From contig NZ_CAJLKP010000003.1 in NCBI RefSeq assembly GCF_905207245.1, positions 62,001-126,000 on the forward strand: a stretch of 64,000 nucleotides of DNA, written 5' to 3'. The notes under the pieces were generated by a model. The model was not told the origin of the DNA. It did not search any database and saw nothing but the letters and a program-made list of their open reading frames with translations. This DNA is from an uncultured Bacteroides sp. (GTDB lineage: Bacteria > Bacteroidota > Bacteroidia > Bacteroidales > Bacteroidaceae). Below are positions 45,501-53,260 of the stretch, piece after piece. A program made the position numbers and the translations under genes. The first letter of the stretch is position 1. Each line of letters opens with the position of its first letter.

Positions 45501-46086
45501 CTATTTGTCCACGTACTTTAATTGTTGGGTCAGAACCAACTTCACCACTTGGAATTACCACTGATAAACCAGGAGTTGTACCTTGTAAACCACGTCCCAC
45601 GTCAGCAATAGGACGACCGGACAATGTTTTGTTTACATCTACTGATGCAACTGCACCGGTTAGATTTTCCTTTTTCTGCACGCCATAACCAACAACAACG
45701 ACTTCCTGTAACAATTCTGCATCTTCTTTCAGCACAATTTTCATTGTTCTGGCCGCCTTTATTTCTTGCGTCTGATAACCAACATAAGATACTTTTAAAG
45801 TTGCTCCGGTCTTTACCGTTAATGAGAATTTACCGTCAAGATTTGTGATACCGCCATTTGTGGTGCCTTTTTCCACTACACTGGCACCAATGATCGGTTC
45901 ACCTTTTGCATCTACAACCAAACCGGTAATAGTTATTGATTGTAGTTGTTCTGTTACTCCATGAGAGTTATTTTCCGCAGTTTGGGTGGCCATAGCATTG
46001 CCGCTACCCAAAAACAGTGCACTTATTGCTACTGCCGTGAGGAATTTGCCATTTGTTAGTCCTCGTTTTTTGCGATCTTCATTCAT
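42586..46086 (-). CDS. SusC-like TonB-dependent transporter (pair 2)
   Basis: 1166 residues with the same N-terminus as pair 1: MNEDRKKRGLTNGKFLTAVA, signal segment, TGLVVDAKGEPIIGASVVEK regulatory domain, QEVVVVGYGVQKKENLTGAV, plug and barrel ending in SFGIQLNF. The first 150 residues of the two SusC proteins are nearly the same and the rest diverges, which points to duplication with later change of the barrel, or to exchange of the 5' part. The leader is also shared. Confidence 0.95.
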   Translation of the reverse strand: MNEDRKKRGLTNGKFLTAVAISALFLGSGNAMATQTAENNSHGVTEQLQSITITGLVVDAKGEPIIGASVVEKGTTNGGITNLDGKFSLTVKTGATLKVSYVGYQTQEIKAARTMKIVLKEDAELLQEVVVVGYGVQKKENLTGAVASVDVNKTLSGRPIADVGRGLQGTTPGLSVVIPSGEVGSDPTIKVRGQIGSLDGGSAPLILLDNVEIPSIQMVNPDDIESISVLKDAASASIYGAKGAFGVVLITTKKGARQESVNVSYQGNFSWQNISKKMEMAGIDGMEYTVEAFERVGGTKAGAFWLVDRTSFERAKEWQQKYGGKIGSNDPFVYGRDWYRGADKGKYSMRTFDPYDYMIKEWTPSMTHNLSVNGKSGKTTFNIGLGYLSQDGLMKPAKHDDFRRWNASVRLSTEFNKYVTLRAGAIYSKRDKRYAYATSSTTADPWLYLYRWGPSVPMGYNEDGLELRSPASETRQANTANIENSYSNINIGATLNLTKDWKFDIDYTYANEQEIINRPGTRYTALNTWGSAIEKLDSNGNQIYVDENGNPVSVGAAGAMPAYTLSNFEYTSSGANPDHIYRKTTNANRNTLNINTNYNWQIDDNNNLKVLLGMNRVTWDEKYSWNQTTKLMDLDNPQYDLAYGTQTGSGGSAWDGQLGFYGRVNYALYDKYLLEANLRYDGTSKFPTDLQWRWFPSFSLGWRASEEAFMQWAKPALSSLKFRGSWGTIGDQTVSNKLYVSTMSTGQSAWIGGDGSKVGYVGTPTAIIPTITWQDITTLDIGLDARFFNGELGFTFDWYQRDTENMIVPRGNVSLAFGAGAPKGNFGSLRTKGWEIAVDYNHRFKNGIGVNAMFTLSDAITEITAYGDTKSVDSWYVGKKYGEIWGYETERLYQKDDFVYNPDGTHQKVWLKGGKVYDTEQAGAKKMNKLSDPNAAYQDYLQGGDFVFGPGDVKYKDRNGDGAINDGSRTTDDHGDLKVIGNSTPRFEYGFRVGADYKGFDFSMFFQGVGKREIWGAGFLAIPGYNSADGAMPQAIAGNFWKEDRTDAFYPRAWNLGGPSLGNAGYSYNMLKQSRYLLDMSYLRIKNITFGYTLPVNISKKAWLQKARIYVALENFFTFDHLNDLPIDPEEISGYSMFNADNYNSGRTGVGTPTFKSMSFGIQLNF

Positions 46087-46275
46087 AAAAGATTGATGAT
46101 TTTGTTGTTAATTAAAATAGTTTTCTCGAAAATTAAGGGTAAGGATTAGTCAGTAATAGCCAGAGCTATTGCTTCTGTCAGGTAAGTTTCTGTTCCATAG
46201 GCGTTTTCTCAATTTTAGGTTTAACTTATATATTATCTCTACTTCATTTTAACTACGGTTCCAAGAGAACTTAGC
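46087..46275 (-). promoter_or_regulatory. Conserved susC 5' leader, copy 2
   Basis: Same blocks as copy 1. The hairpin at 46155-46170 reads AATAGC-UCUG-GCUAUU in the transcript and ends 68 nt before the ATG. The stretch 46276-46515 that separates it from the kinase stop is AT-rich and holds only a weak hairpin (GAGGC/GCCTC near 46478-46491) that may end the kinase transcript. Confidence 0.75.
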
Positions 46276-46515
46276 AAATTAGTCACTGGTCAAAAATTAA
46301 AATACACTAAAGACTGTTATACTTTAGCTGGTTGTTTTAAGAGATAAACTCGTTATTAACAAAGGTGATGAAACACAATTTCTTCGTTTCTTCTTAGCAA
46401 AGATATATTATAATTTAATATCAAGAACATTCCTTTGCATTTATTTAACTTTATATTTATATGTTTGCTATTCAAAGGAGGCAAGGCCTCTTTTAATATG
46501 CTTTATATACATATA

Positions 46516-47364
46516 TTAAGGTTCTTCAATATTTAATGAGTGGAATTCGATTAAGCCACTCATAGGAGTTTCTTCAATTACATCCAGTTCGATGCCAAAT
46601 TCATGAGCTACCTCTCTGAGAATTGTAGCATAGCTATAGGCTAATGAACCAACGAAGCGGATAGGATAACTCATATAATCGTATTGACACACATTTCTTG
46701 TGAAGAAATTACGTAAATTGGTTGTTATCAACCCATATACATAATTGTCATCTGTATAGTCCGCTAAGAAATAAGAGATAGTAGAAAGGAAACGATTAGG
46801 GAATGGACGATTGTAAACTGACTCCATTACTTCATTGGGACTAATACGGAACTTTTCAAAGAAGTCAGCCATCACTTCTTTAGGAGCTAAACCTTTCAAA
46901 ACATCTGATAGGAAGTGTTTGCCTAGCACAGCCCCACTACCTTCATCACCTAATATATACCCGCCTGCCCTTACATTTTTTGCAATAATCTTTCCGTTGT
47001 AAAAACAAGAATTAGATCCGGTACCTAAAATACAGGCAATTCCAGCTTCACATTTAAATAGCCCACGAGCAGCCGCAAGTAAATCACTCTCTACTTGGAT
47101 TGGGGTTTTAAACTGTGCTACTAAAGAGGCACCCAATACATTCTTTTTCTCATAAGAAGTACAACCGGCTCCATAATAATATACTTGTTCCAGTTTTCTT
47201 TTGAAAAAAGTTTCAGGTAAACCTAAACGCACACTTCGGCTGATCTCTCTTCGGGTTTGGAAGAAAGGATTAAGGCCCTCAGTAAAAACACGTTGTATCA
47301 AATGATTATCTTCAACCAAGGCCCATTCAGTTCTTGTCGAACCACTTTCTGCAATCAGTTTCAT
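46516..47364 (-). CDS. BadF/BadG-type sugar kinase, probably MurNAc or GlcNAc kinase (MurK-like)
   Basis: 282 residues of the ASKHA fold: AESGSTRTEWALVE is the first phosphate loop, GAGCTSYEKKNV follows, ACILGTGSNSCFYNG is the second phosphate loop, and GYILGDEGSGAVLGK is the conserved N-acetylhexosamine kinase block. The family includes eukaryotic GlcNAc kinase and the Tannerella MurNAc kinase MurK, which has about this length. With NamZ and an SSS symporter nearby, MurNAc is a likely substrate, to be phosphorylated in the cytoplasm. No MurQ etherase is in the window. It lies alone between two susC 5' regions. Confidence 0.75.
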   Translation of the reverse strand: MKLIAESGSTRTEWALVEDNHLIQRVFTEGLNPFFQTRREISRSVRLGLPETFFKRKLEQVYYYGAGCTSYEKKNVLGASLVAQFKTPIQVESDLLAAARGLFKCEAGIACILGTGSNSCFYNGKIIAKNVRAGGYILGDEGSGAVLGKHFLSDVLKGLAPKEVMADFFEKFRISPNEVMESVYNRPFPNRFLSTISYFLADYTDDNYVYGLITTNLRNFFTRNVCQYDYMSYPIRFVGSLAYSYATILREVAHEFGIELDVIEETPMSGLIEFHSLNIEEP

Positions 47365-47389
47365 ACGCAGCTGGATTTAGAATTGGATA

Positions 47390-47397
47390 CAAATATA
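47390..47397 (-). promoter_or_regulatory. -7 promoter box of the kinase gene
   Basis: The minus strand reads TATATTTG, 26 bp before the ATG, with CTTG (near -33 TTTG) about 18 bp further upstream. Confidence 0.5.
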
Positions 47398-47523
47398 TAG
47401 TTTTTTTTTATATATCAAGATAAAAGCTCTCAAAACTTCAATTTATAGCTCCTTTCCTGGTTGAGCTGGTTGCAGAGTTGGATACCGACAAATGCTACTT
47501 GTATTCTGACGTGATAAACATCC

Positions 47524-47616
47524 ATTATCTGAGGCTACACCTTTTGCTATAAAGGGTATAGCTATCACGTCCATATGGTGTAGTCATCCAGGGGAAAGGG
47601 TGTAGCCTTGGATAAT
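47524..47616 (+). ncRNA. Structured element, possible small RNA or leader on the plus strand
   Basis: Arms 47524-47545 and 47595-47616 pair over all 22 positions when read as plus-strand RNA, three of them as G-U; on the minus strand these three would be A-C mismatches. Inside is a second hairpin GCTATA-AAGGG-TATAGC (47546-47562) and the palindrome CCATATGG (47571-47578). A weak hairpin with a T run follows at 47664-47692. No clear promoter box is seen before it. The type of RNA is not recognised. Confidence 0.4.
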
Positions 47617-47740
47617 TGCCTCAAGAAATGCCTTCAGGAGGGATAAAAGATTTTTTTCCGTATAAAACGAGCTACATTAAGAGTTCGTTTTTACTACTCG
47701 AAAAAAGACACTCTCTCATCATCTGATTTCTACCCGATTC

Positions 47741-47837
47741 TTACCTGGGCTATACTTGCTCCGTACATTCTCCACTCAGAGGTACTTCTGAGTGGAGAAT
47801 GTACGGAGAAGCTACGGAGCAAGTGCATCCCAGATAA
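47741..47837. repeat. Nested inverted repeat with two alternative pairings
   Basis: The inner arms 47759-47780 and 47787-47808 are perfectly complementary over 22 bases around the 6-nt loop GGTACT. Outer arms 47741-47765 and 47813-47837 pair over 21 of 25 positions. CTCCGTA (47759-47765) belongs to both helices and has two partners, TACGGAG at 47802-47808 and at 47813-47819, so the two long helices exclude each other in part. No coding frame is present. Confidence 0.75.
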
Positions 47838-47889
47838 GTTTTAGATAAATCAAAGCCACAGTATGGCTATTTTTTAATCATATCCACAC

Positions 47890-48087
47890 CAAGTCCTCTT
47901 GGAACTTATCCAACACGTAATTTAAGAAAGAGAGGCATAAAATAAGTTAAACCTGTAAAATAAAAAAAGAGCCTATGAAACAAAGACTTACCTGACAGAA
48001 AAATAGTCTCAGCTATTCCAACTGTCCATTTCCACCTTATTTCTGAGAATACCATTTTAAGTAATAACAAAATCATCAACTATTTTT
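47890..48087 (+). promoter_or_regulatory. Conserved susC 5' leader, copy 3, before a susC remnant
   Basis: Same block order as before both minus-strand susC genes: CCTCTTGGAAC, AAGTTAAACCT, GCCTATGAAACAAAGACTT, ACCTGACAGAA and a hairpin at 48002-48017 (AATAGU-CUCA-GCUAUU), ending 70 nt before the ATG of the remnant. It is in the opposite orientation to copies 1 and 2. Confidence 0.75.
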
Positions 48088-48280
48088 ATGAATGAAGATC
48101 ACAAAAGACGAGGATTAACAAACAACAAGCTCCTCACCACGCTAACAATTAGTGTACTGTTCCTAGATATTGGTAATGTGATAGCTGTGTAAACGGCCTC
48201 TGACTCTACTTTGAGTGACAACTAAACTGTTACATTTCAAAATGAGACATTGCAAAGTGAATCACTCAAAAGTATGATGT
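48088..48280 (+). pseudogene. Decayed 5' end of a SusC gene
   Basis: ATG 48088 opens a frame of 34 codons, MNEDHKRRGLTNNKLLTTLT then ISVLFLDIGNVIAV, ending at TAA 48190-48192. It matches the N-termini of both minus-strand SusC proteins (MNEDRKKRGLTNNRFLTAVA). After the stop the same frame continues with TASDS and, further on, ETLQSESL, which recall TASDN and EQMQSI in SusC pair 1, now broken by more stops. The signal peptide region survives but there is no regulatory, plug or barrel part. The intact susC of pair 3 starts 38 bp later and has a different N-terminus. Confidence 0.75.
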
Positions 48281-48317
48281 AATTCTAGACTATTAACCAT
48301 TATTGTTTATTAAATCT

Positions 48318-51300
48318 ATGTTAATGAAAAAACTTTTTATTCTATCAGTAACCAGCCTAATGCTTATGAGTGGCGGTTACTTTCCTGGAATGAGTGTAAG
48401 TGCACAAAATACCACTTCGTCAAGTACACAGAATTCAAAAAGGATTACCGGAGTTGTTACTGATACTCAAGGCGAACCTATTATCGGAGCAACAGTTCTT
48501 GTGCAAGGCACAGGTATCGGCACAGCAACTGATATAGACGGAAAATTCTCTCTCGACGTTCCATCCAATGGGAAAACTCTTATCGTCTCCTTTATAGGAT
48601 TTGATGCACAAGAAATTCCCGTTACGAACAATACAACCTATAAAATACAATTAAGCGGTACAGACTATGCTCTCGATGAAGTGGTGGTTACTGCACTAGG
48701 TATGAAACGTGAAAAGAAAGCACTCGGTTATTCGGTACAAGATGTAAAAGGCGATGCCCTTATTGAAAACCGTACTGCAAACATCGCCACGTCTCTGAAT
48801 GGCAAGATTGCCGGTATGAACATCTCTTCGACCTCTATTCCCGGTGGTTCAAACCGCATTGTCATCCGAGGTAACAACTCCATATCCGGCAACAACATGC
48901 CACTGGTTGTAGTAGATGGTGTTCCGTTTGATAATTCACAGGGTGTTGACGACGTAAATACAAATTCTTGGGGCGCAGGATATTCGGATACCGGCGATGG
49001 ACTATCCATGCTGAATCCGGACGATGTTGAATCAATTTCTGTATTGAAAGGTCCCTCAGCTACAGCCCTTTATGGATCACGTGGTGGTAACGGCGTAATC
49101 CTCGTTACTACGAAGCAAGGACAAGGAGGAAAAACTAAAGTTTCTTACAACAGTAACCTGACTTTTGAAAATGTAATGATTCAGCCAGAGTTCCAGAATG
49201 AATATGGACAAGGTACAGACGGTGCTTATGTTGCCACCTCTCGTAACTCCTGGGGTCCCAAAATGGGTACTGTTGTTACTGACTGGACAGGCCAAACCCG
49301 CCCCATGGAAGCTAAAAACAATGATTTCTCCGACTTCATGGATACAGGTACATCCTGGAGTAACTCCCTTGACATAACGAGTTCTGCCGGTAAAATGAAC
49401 TATCGCGTAGGTCTGTCTAATACGACACGTAAAGGAGTTATTCCGAATAACAAGTTAAATAAGACAAACTTTTCTGTCCGTGCTGGCGGCGAAATCATTA
49501 AAAACCTGACTCTTGATGCTAAATTGAATTATACTTATCAAAAAGGTGAAGGTCGCCCCGAGCTATCGGCATCCGGTTTCAATCCTATATTCGCCCTCAT
49601 TTATACACCTCGTAGCATCAATCTACATGAGATGAAAGACGTTTTTGACAAGGACGGAAAGATCATCGACTGGTACCCCAGTATGCTTACAGTGGTTAAC
49701 AACCCGTATGCACTGACCTCCCTTAGCGGTAATAAGGATGTTACCAACCGTATTAATGGTTTCGCATCACTGTCTTATGAGGTTAGTAGTTGGCTGAAAG
49801 CCATGATCCGCTTCGGTGGTGACACTTACGGAAAAAAAACAGAAAAATGGATACGCCATGATTTGATTTCAAGTGCAGGTTACAAAGACGGGCGCTTCTC
49901 AACCGGCCAATACAACATGGCTGAATACAATGCCGACTTCCTGGTCACAGCTCAGAAAGAAAATATTGCAAGTTCCAAGTTTTCTGGAATGCTCTCCGTT
50001 GGTGGCAACTTGATGAACCGTCAATATAATAGTTTTCATGCTACAGCCGAAGGCTTGAATATCCCTGAGCTTTACACCATTCAGAATGGACAGTCCAAAA
50101 CGACATCTACCTATAAATCGGAAAAGGAAGTTCAATCCCTTTATGCATTAGGGCAATTGGCATGGGACAACTATCTGTTCTTTGATGTAACTGTACGCAA
50201 CGACTGGTCTTCCACATTGCCGAAAGACAACCGTTCTTTCTTCTATCCCTCCTTTTCTCTAGGCTGGGTGGTAACCGACATGCTGACCAAATTTAAAGTG
50301 GATGTGCCCAGTTGGATTTCATTTGCTAAACTACGCGCTTCCTATGCAGAAGCAGGAAATGACACCGACCCATATCAGCTATTATCTGTATTATCTACAG
50401 TTTCGAACATGGCAGGAGGACAGATGGGAGTAGCCGAGCCTTCTACCAAAGCAAACGCCAACCTTAAACCGGAAATTATCAAATCAACAGAGTTCGGTGC
50501 TGACATCCGATTCCTTGATAACCGCTTAGGATTCGACGTTACGTATTATAACAAACGTGCATATAACCAGATTATATCTATGCCATCATCTATTACCTCA
50601 GGATATAGCGCTAAGTATATCAATGCCGGACGTGTTGACAACTGGGGATGGGAACTTCAGATGAACGCTACACCTGTTCGCACACGCGACTGGAACTGGA
50701 ATCTTTGGGTTAACTTTGCCAAGAACTCTTCTGAAGTAGTAGAACTTTACGAAGGAGTAGAATCCATTACATTAGCCCGTCCTATGGGTCAGAACTGCTA
50801 TGTGATGGCCAAGGTAGGCGAACCTTATGGACAGATATATACGAATGGTTACAAATATGATAACAAAGGGAACCGTCTTGTGGGCGATGATGGTAAGTAC
50901 ATAGTAGATCCTACCCTCCGTGTTTCCGGTAATATGAATCCGGACTGGACTGCAGGTATCGGTTCTTCACTGAGATGGAAAAACTTCTCTTTCGGCTTCC
51001 TGATTGATGTACGTTATGGTGGTGATGTATATCTGCAATCCATGATGCGTCTGCAATCCAATGGCCAGACAAAAGAAACCGTTGCCGGACGTGAAGAATA
51101 TTATTCAACAGGTAAAGGATTAATTTCTCAGGGTGTGAATGTGAATACAGGAGCTGCTAATACTGTAGAACTTAGTCCTACCGCTTATTGGGGACAATTC
51201 TATGGAAATATCGGGAACTACATTTACGACGCAACCAATGTACGCCTTCGCGAACTGAACTTCTCTTGGACACTGCCGGACAGATGGTTCAACAAGACAA

Positions 51301-51473
51301 TAATCAGCGGTATTAAAGTAAGTGCTGTAGCCAACAACGTATGCTTCTTGTACAATAATCTCCCGGGATTCGATCCTGAATGTACATACTCTACCGGTAA
51401 CGGACAGGGTATTGAAACGGCAGCTTTGCCTTCTACCCGTTCATTTGGCTTCAATCTTAACGTTACATTCTAA
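48318..51473 (+). CDS. SusC-like TonB-dependent transporter (pair 3)
   Basis: 1051 residues from ATG 48318 (a second ATG, MKKLFIL, at 48324 is equally possible; the frame also opens at a TTG at 48303). Signal peptide to about SVSAQ, carboxypeptidase-regulatory-like domain (RITGVVTDTQGEPIIGATV), LDEVVVTALGMKREKKALGY at the TonB-box and plug junction, then barrel. It belongs to another SusC subgroup than pairs 1 and 2 and pairs with the SusD_2-type protein that follows after 14 bp. Its position next to NamZ and amidase genes makes muropeptides a possible cargo, by inference only. Confidence 0.95.
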   Translation: MLMKKLFILSVTSLMLMSGGYFPGMSVSAQNTTSSSTQNSKRITGVVTDTQGEPIIGATVLVQGTGIGTATDIDGKFSLDVPSNGKTLIVSFIGFDAQEIPVTNNTTYKIQLSGTDYALDEVVVTALGMKREKKALGYSVQDVKGDALIENRTANIATSLNGKIAGMNISSTSIPGGSNRIVIRGNNSISGNNMPLVVVDGVPFDNSQGVDDVNTNSWGAGYSDTGDGLSMLNPDDVESISVLKGPSATALYGSRGGNGVILVTTKQGQGGKTKVSYNSNLTFENVMIQPEFQNEYGQGTDGAYVATSRNSWGPKMGTVVTDWTGQTRPMEAKNNDFSDFMDTGTSWSNSLDITSSAGKMNYRVGLSNTTRKGVIPNNKLNKTNFSVRAGGEIIKNLTLDAKLNYTYQKGEGRPELSASGFNPIFALIYTPRSINLHEMKDVFDKDGKIIDWYPSMLTVVNNPYALTSLSGNKDVTNRINGFASLSYEVSSWLKAMIRFGGDTYGKKTEKWIRHDLISSAGYKDGRFSTGQYNMAEYNADFLVTAQKENIASSKFSGMLSVGGNLMNRQYNSFHATAEGLNIPELYTIQNGQSKTTSTYKSEKEVQSLYALGQLAWDNYLFFDVTVRNDWSSTLPKDNRSFFYPSFSLGWVVTDMLTKFKVDVPSWISFAKLRASYAEAGNDTDPYQLLSVLSTVSNMAGGQMGVAEPSTKANANLKPEIIKSTEFGADIRFLDNRLGFDVTYYNKRAYNQIISMPSSITSGYSAKYINAGRVDNWGWELQMNATPVRTRDWNWNLWVNFAKNSSEVVELYEGVESITLARPMGQNCYVMAKVGEPYGQIYTNGYKYDNKGNRLVGDDGKYIVDPTLRVSGNMNPDWTAGIGSSLRWKNFSFGFLIDVRYGGDVYLQSMMRLQSNGQTKETVAGREEYYSTGKGLISQGVNVNTGAANTVELSPTAYWGQFYGNIGNYIYDATNVRLRELNFSWTLPDRWFNKTIISGIKVSAVANNVCFLYNNLPGFDPECTYSTGNGQGIETAALPSTRSFGFNLNVTF

Positions 51474-51487
51474 AAAAAGGAAAGAAT

Positions 51488-53140
51488 ATGAATAAGTTAT
51501 TTAAATCTATTATAAGCATTGTCGGTCTTTCAATGACTCTCATGGGCTGTGTCAGCGATTTTGATGATATGAATACCGATCCCAACAATCCTACTCCGGG
51601 TTCAGTAGACCCCAAATTCCAATTGATATTCATACAAGGGCGTGGTATTCCTTATGCTAACCAGTGGCAACAGATAGATCAGTTGATGATCAGCACTTTC
51701 TGTGAATACTCGGCTAACGATGGGCTTTCAGCTTCCGACTATAACATAGACTCGCGCTATGTGGACAATATATGGGAGTTGACCTATACTGTACTGACCA
51801 ATGCCAACTCTCTGATTCGAGCCAATGAAAGCAATCCGGTTCATACCAATGTCGTTCAAATGGCACGTATCTGGAAAGCTTATGCCATTCTGCGTTTAAC
51901 CAACTGTATGGGTGATGTACCTTACTCTGAAGCAGCCAACGACATCGATCAGCCTAAGTATGATACTCAAAAAGAGATCTACTATGCTATATTTGACGAA
52001 TTGAAAGACGCTGTAAGCAAATTGGATGAGTCAGCCGCTAATAATGTGGGCTCTTATGATCTCATTTATGGCGGTGACGCTGCCAAATGGAAGAAGTTTG
52101 CCAACTCTATCCGGTTGCGCATGGCTGTCCGCATCTCTGATGTAGATGCCGCTAAGGCAAAAACGGAAGCTGCTGCCGCCATCTCGGCAGGTGTATTCAG
52201 CAGTGACGCTGATGCTGCTTATCTGACACAAGGTGAAGATAAATTTGCCCAAAACCCTATTTATTATCATAAAGGTTCTTCCGTACTTCACATGTCAACA
52301 GCTTATAAGCGTCTCGTGCAAGGCATAGGCGGACTGGCATGGCCGACTGTAGCCGACCGTGAGGCTAACAAAAACATTACTGAAAATATTCTTGCTGCCA
52401 AAAATGCCCCGGCTGTTGTTGACCCTCGTGCTCCTATTCACTTTGAACCTGCAGGTATTATTGAAGCTACTGCAACGGCAAGCATGGACGGCAATTGGGA
52501 CGGTACAGACCCGGGACATGTGGCTTCCGGTGTAGGCGCTGCTATGGATAACGGTCAGTTTGTAAGCGATTTCTCTAAAATCGGCCCTTGGTATTATGAA
52601 ACTATTGATAGAAAGTATCCTTTGTTTAAGTACAGCGAACTATGCTTCCTGAAGGCTATTGCTATTGAACTGGGACTTATTAGCGGTGATGCAAAAAACG
52701 ATTATGAAGCAGGCGTACGTTCAAGCATGACAGAGCTCGGCGTTCCGGAAAGTAATATTACAAACTATCTGGCTTCAACTTCTCCGAATTATTATGGAAC
52801 CACAGCCAAGTATGACGATATTACAGGAAGTAATAATACAGCCTTGGATAAGATTCTTACCCAGAAATATATCGCTCAGTTCCAGGAATGTTCCTTTGAG
52901 ACTTGGGCCGACCATCGCCAGTTCCACAAACCTACGCTCATGCCATTCGCAAGTGTAAGTTCAAGTGTATTCAACATGAACCCTTCCGACCAAGCTAATA
53001 ATACGCCAAACGCTTATATCAAGCGTATATATTATCCTTCTTCAGAGTATACAGTGAATGCAACTAACGTGAAAGAAGCTGAAAGTCGCATGGGTGGAAA
53101 TAACAGCATACAAAACAATGTATGGTGGGATGTTAACTAA
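51488..53140 (+). CDS. SusD-like lipoprotein, SusD_2 subgroup (pair 3)
   Basis: 550 residues. Lipobox LSMTLMGCVSDFDDMNTDPN gives a lipid Cys near residue 20. The FDDMNTDPNNPTP start and the LRLTNCMGDVPYSEAAND and KWKKFANSIRLRMAVRISD blocks are typical of the SusD/RagB-like subgroup often paired with SusC of the SusC/RagA TALGM type. It would be the surface lid for the preceding transporter. A strong terminator follows, so this operon is susC-susD only. Confidence 0.93.
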   Translation: MNKLFKSIISIVGLSMTLMGCVSDFDDMNTDPNNPTPGSVDPKFQLIFIQGRGIPYANQWQQIDQLMISTFCEYSANDGLSASDYNIDSRYVDNIWELTYTVLTNANSLIRANESNPVHTNVVQMARIWKAYAILRLTNCMGDVPYSEAANDIDQPKYDTQKEIYYAIFDELKDAVSKLDESAANNVGSYDLIYGGDAAKWKKFANSIRLRMAVRISDVDAAKAKTEAAAAISAGVFSSDADAAYLTQGEDKFAQNPIYYHKGSSVLHMSTAYKRLVQGIGGLAWPTVADREANKNITENILAAKNAPAVVDPRAPIHFEPAGIIEATATASMDGNWDGTDPGHVASGVGAAMDNGQFVSDFSKIGPWYYETIDRKYPLFKYSELCFLKAIAIELGLISGDAKNDYEAGVRSSMTELGVPESNITNYLASTSPNYYGTTAKYDDITGSNNTALDKILTQKYIAQFQECSFETWADHRQFHKPTLMPFASVSSSVFNMNPSDQANNTPNAYIKRIYYPSSEYTVNATNVKEAESRMGGNNSIQNNVWWDVN

Positions 53141-53156
53141 AACCTGAACCTCATAA

Positions 53157-53190
53157 ATGCGTAGTTGAGTCGCTCAACTACGCATTTTTT
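53157..53190 (+). terminator. Terminator of susCD pair 3
   Basis: ATGCGTAGTTGAG (53157-53169) and CTCAACTACGCAT (53173-53185) pair perfectly around a TCG loop and are followed by a run of T. Confidence 0.95.
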
Positions 53191-53221
53191 ATGTACTTAT
53201 TGTGAATGTCAAAACTTCATC

Positions 53222-53229
53222 TAACTTTG
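53222..53229 (+). promoter_or_regulatory. -7 promoter box, TAACTTTG
   Basis: TAACTTTG, 32 bp before the next ATG and after the susCD terminator. Confidence 0.55.
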
Positions 53230-53260
53230 TTGCACATATAATTTCTTATTCTGAAACAAC

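Noticed and set aside
47524..47837. Inverted repeats as ends of an insertion sequence
   Set aside because: Each repeat is closed on itself with a short loop, and there is no transposase frame between or beside them.
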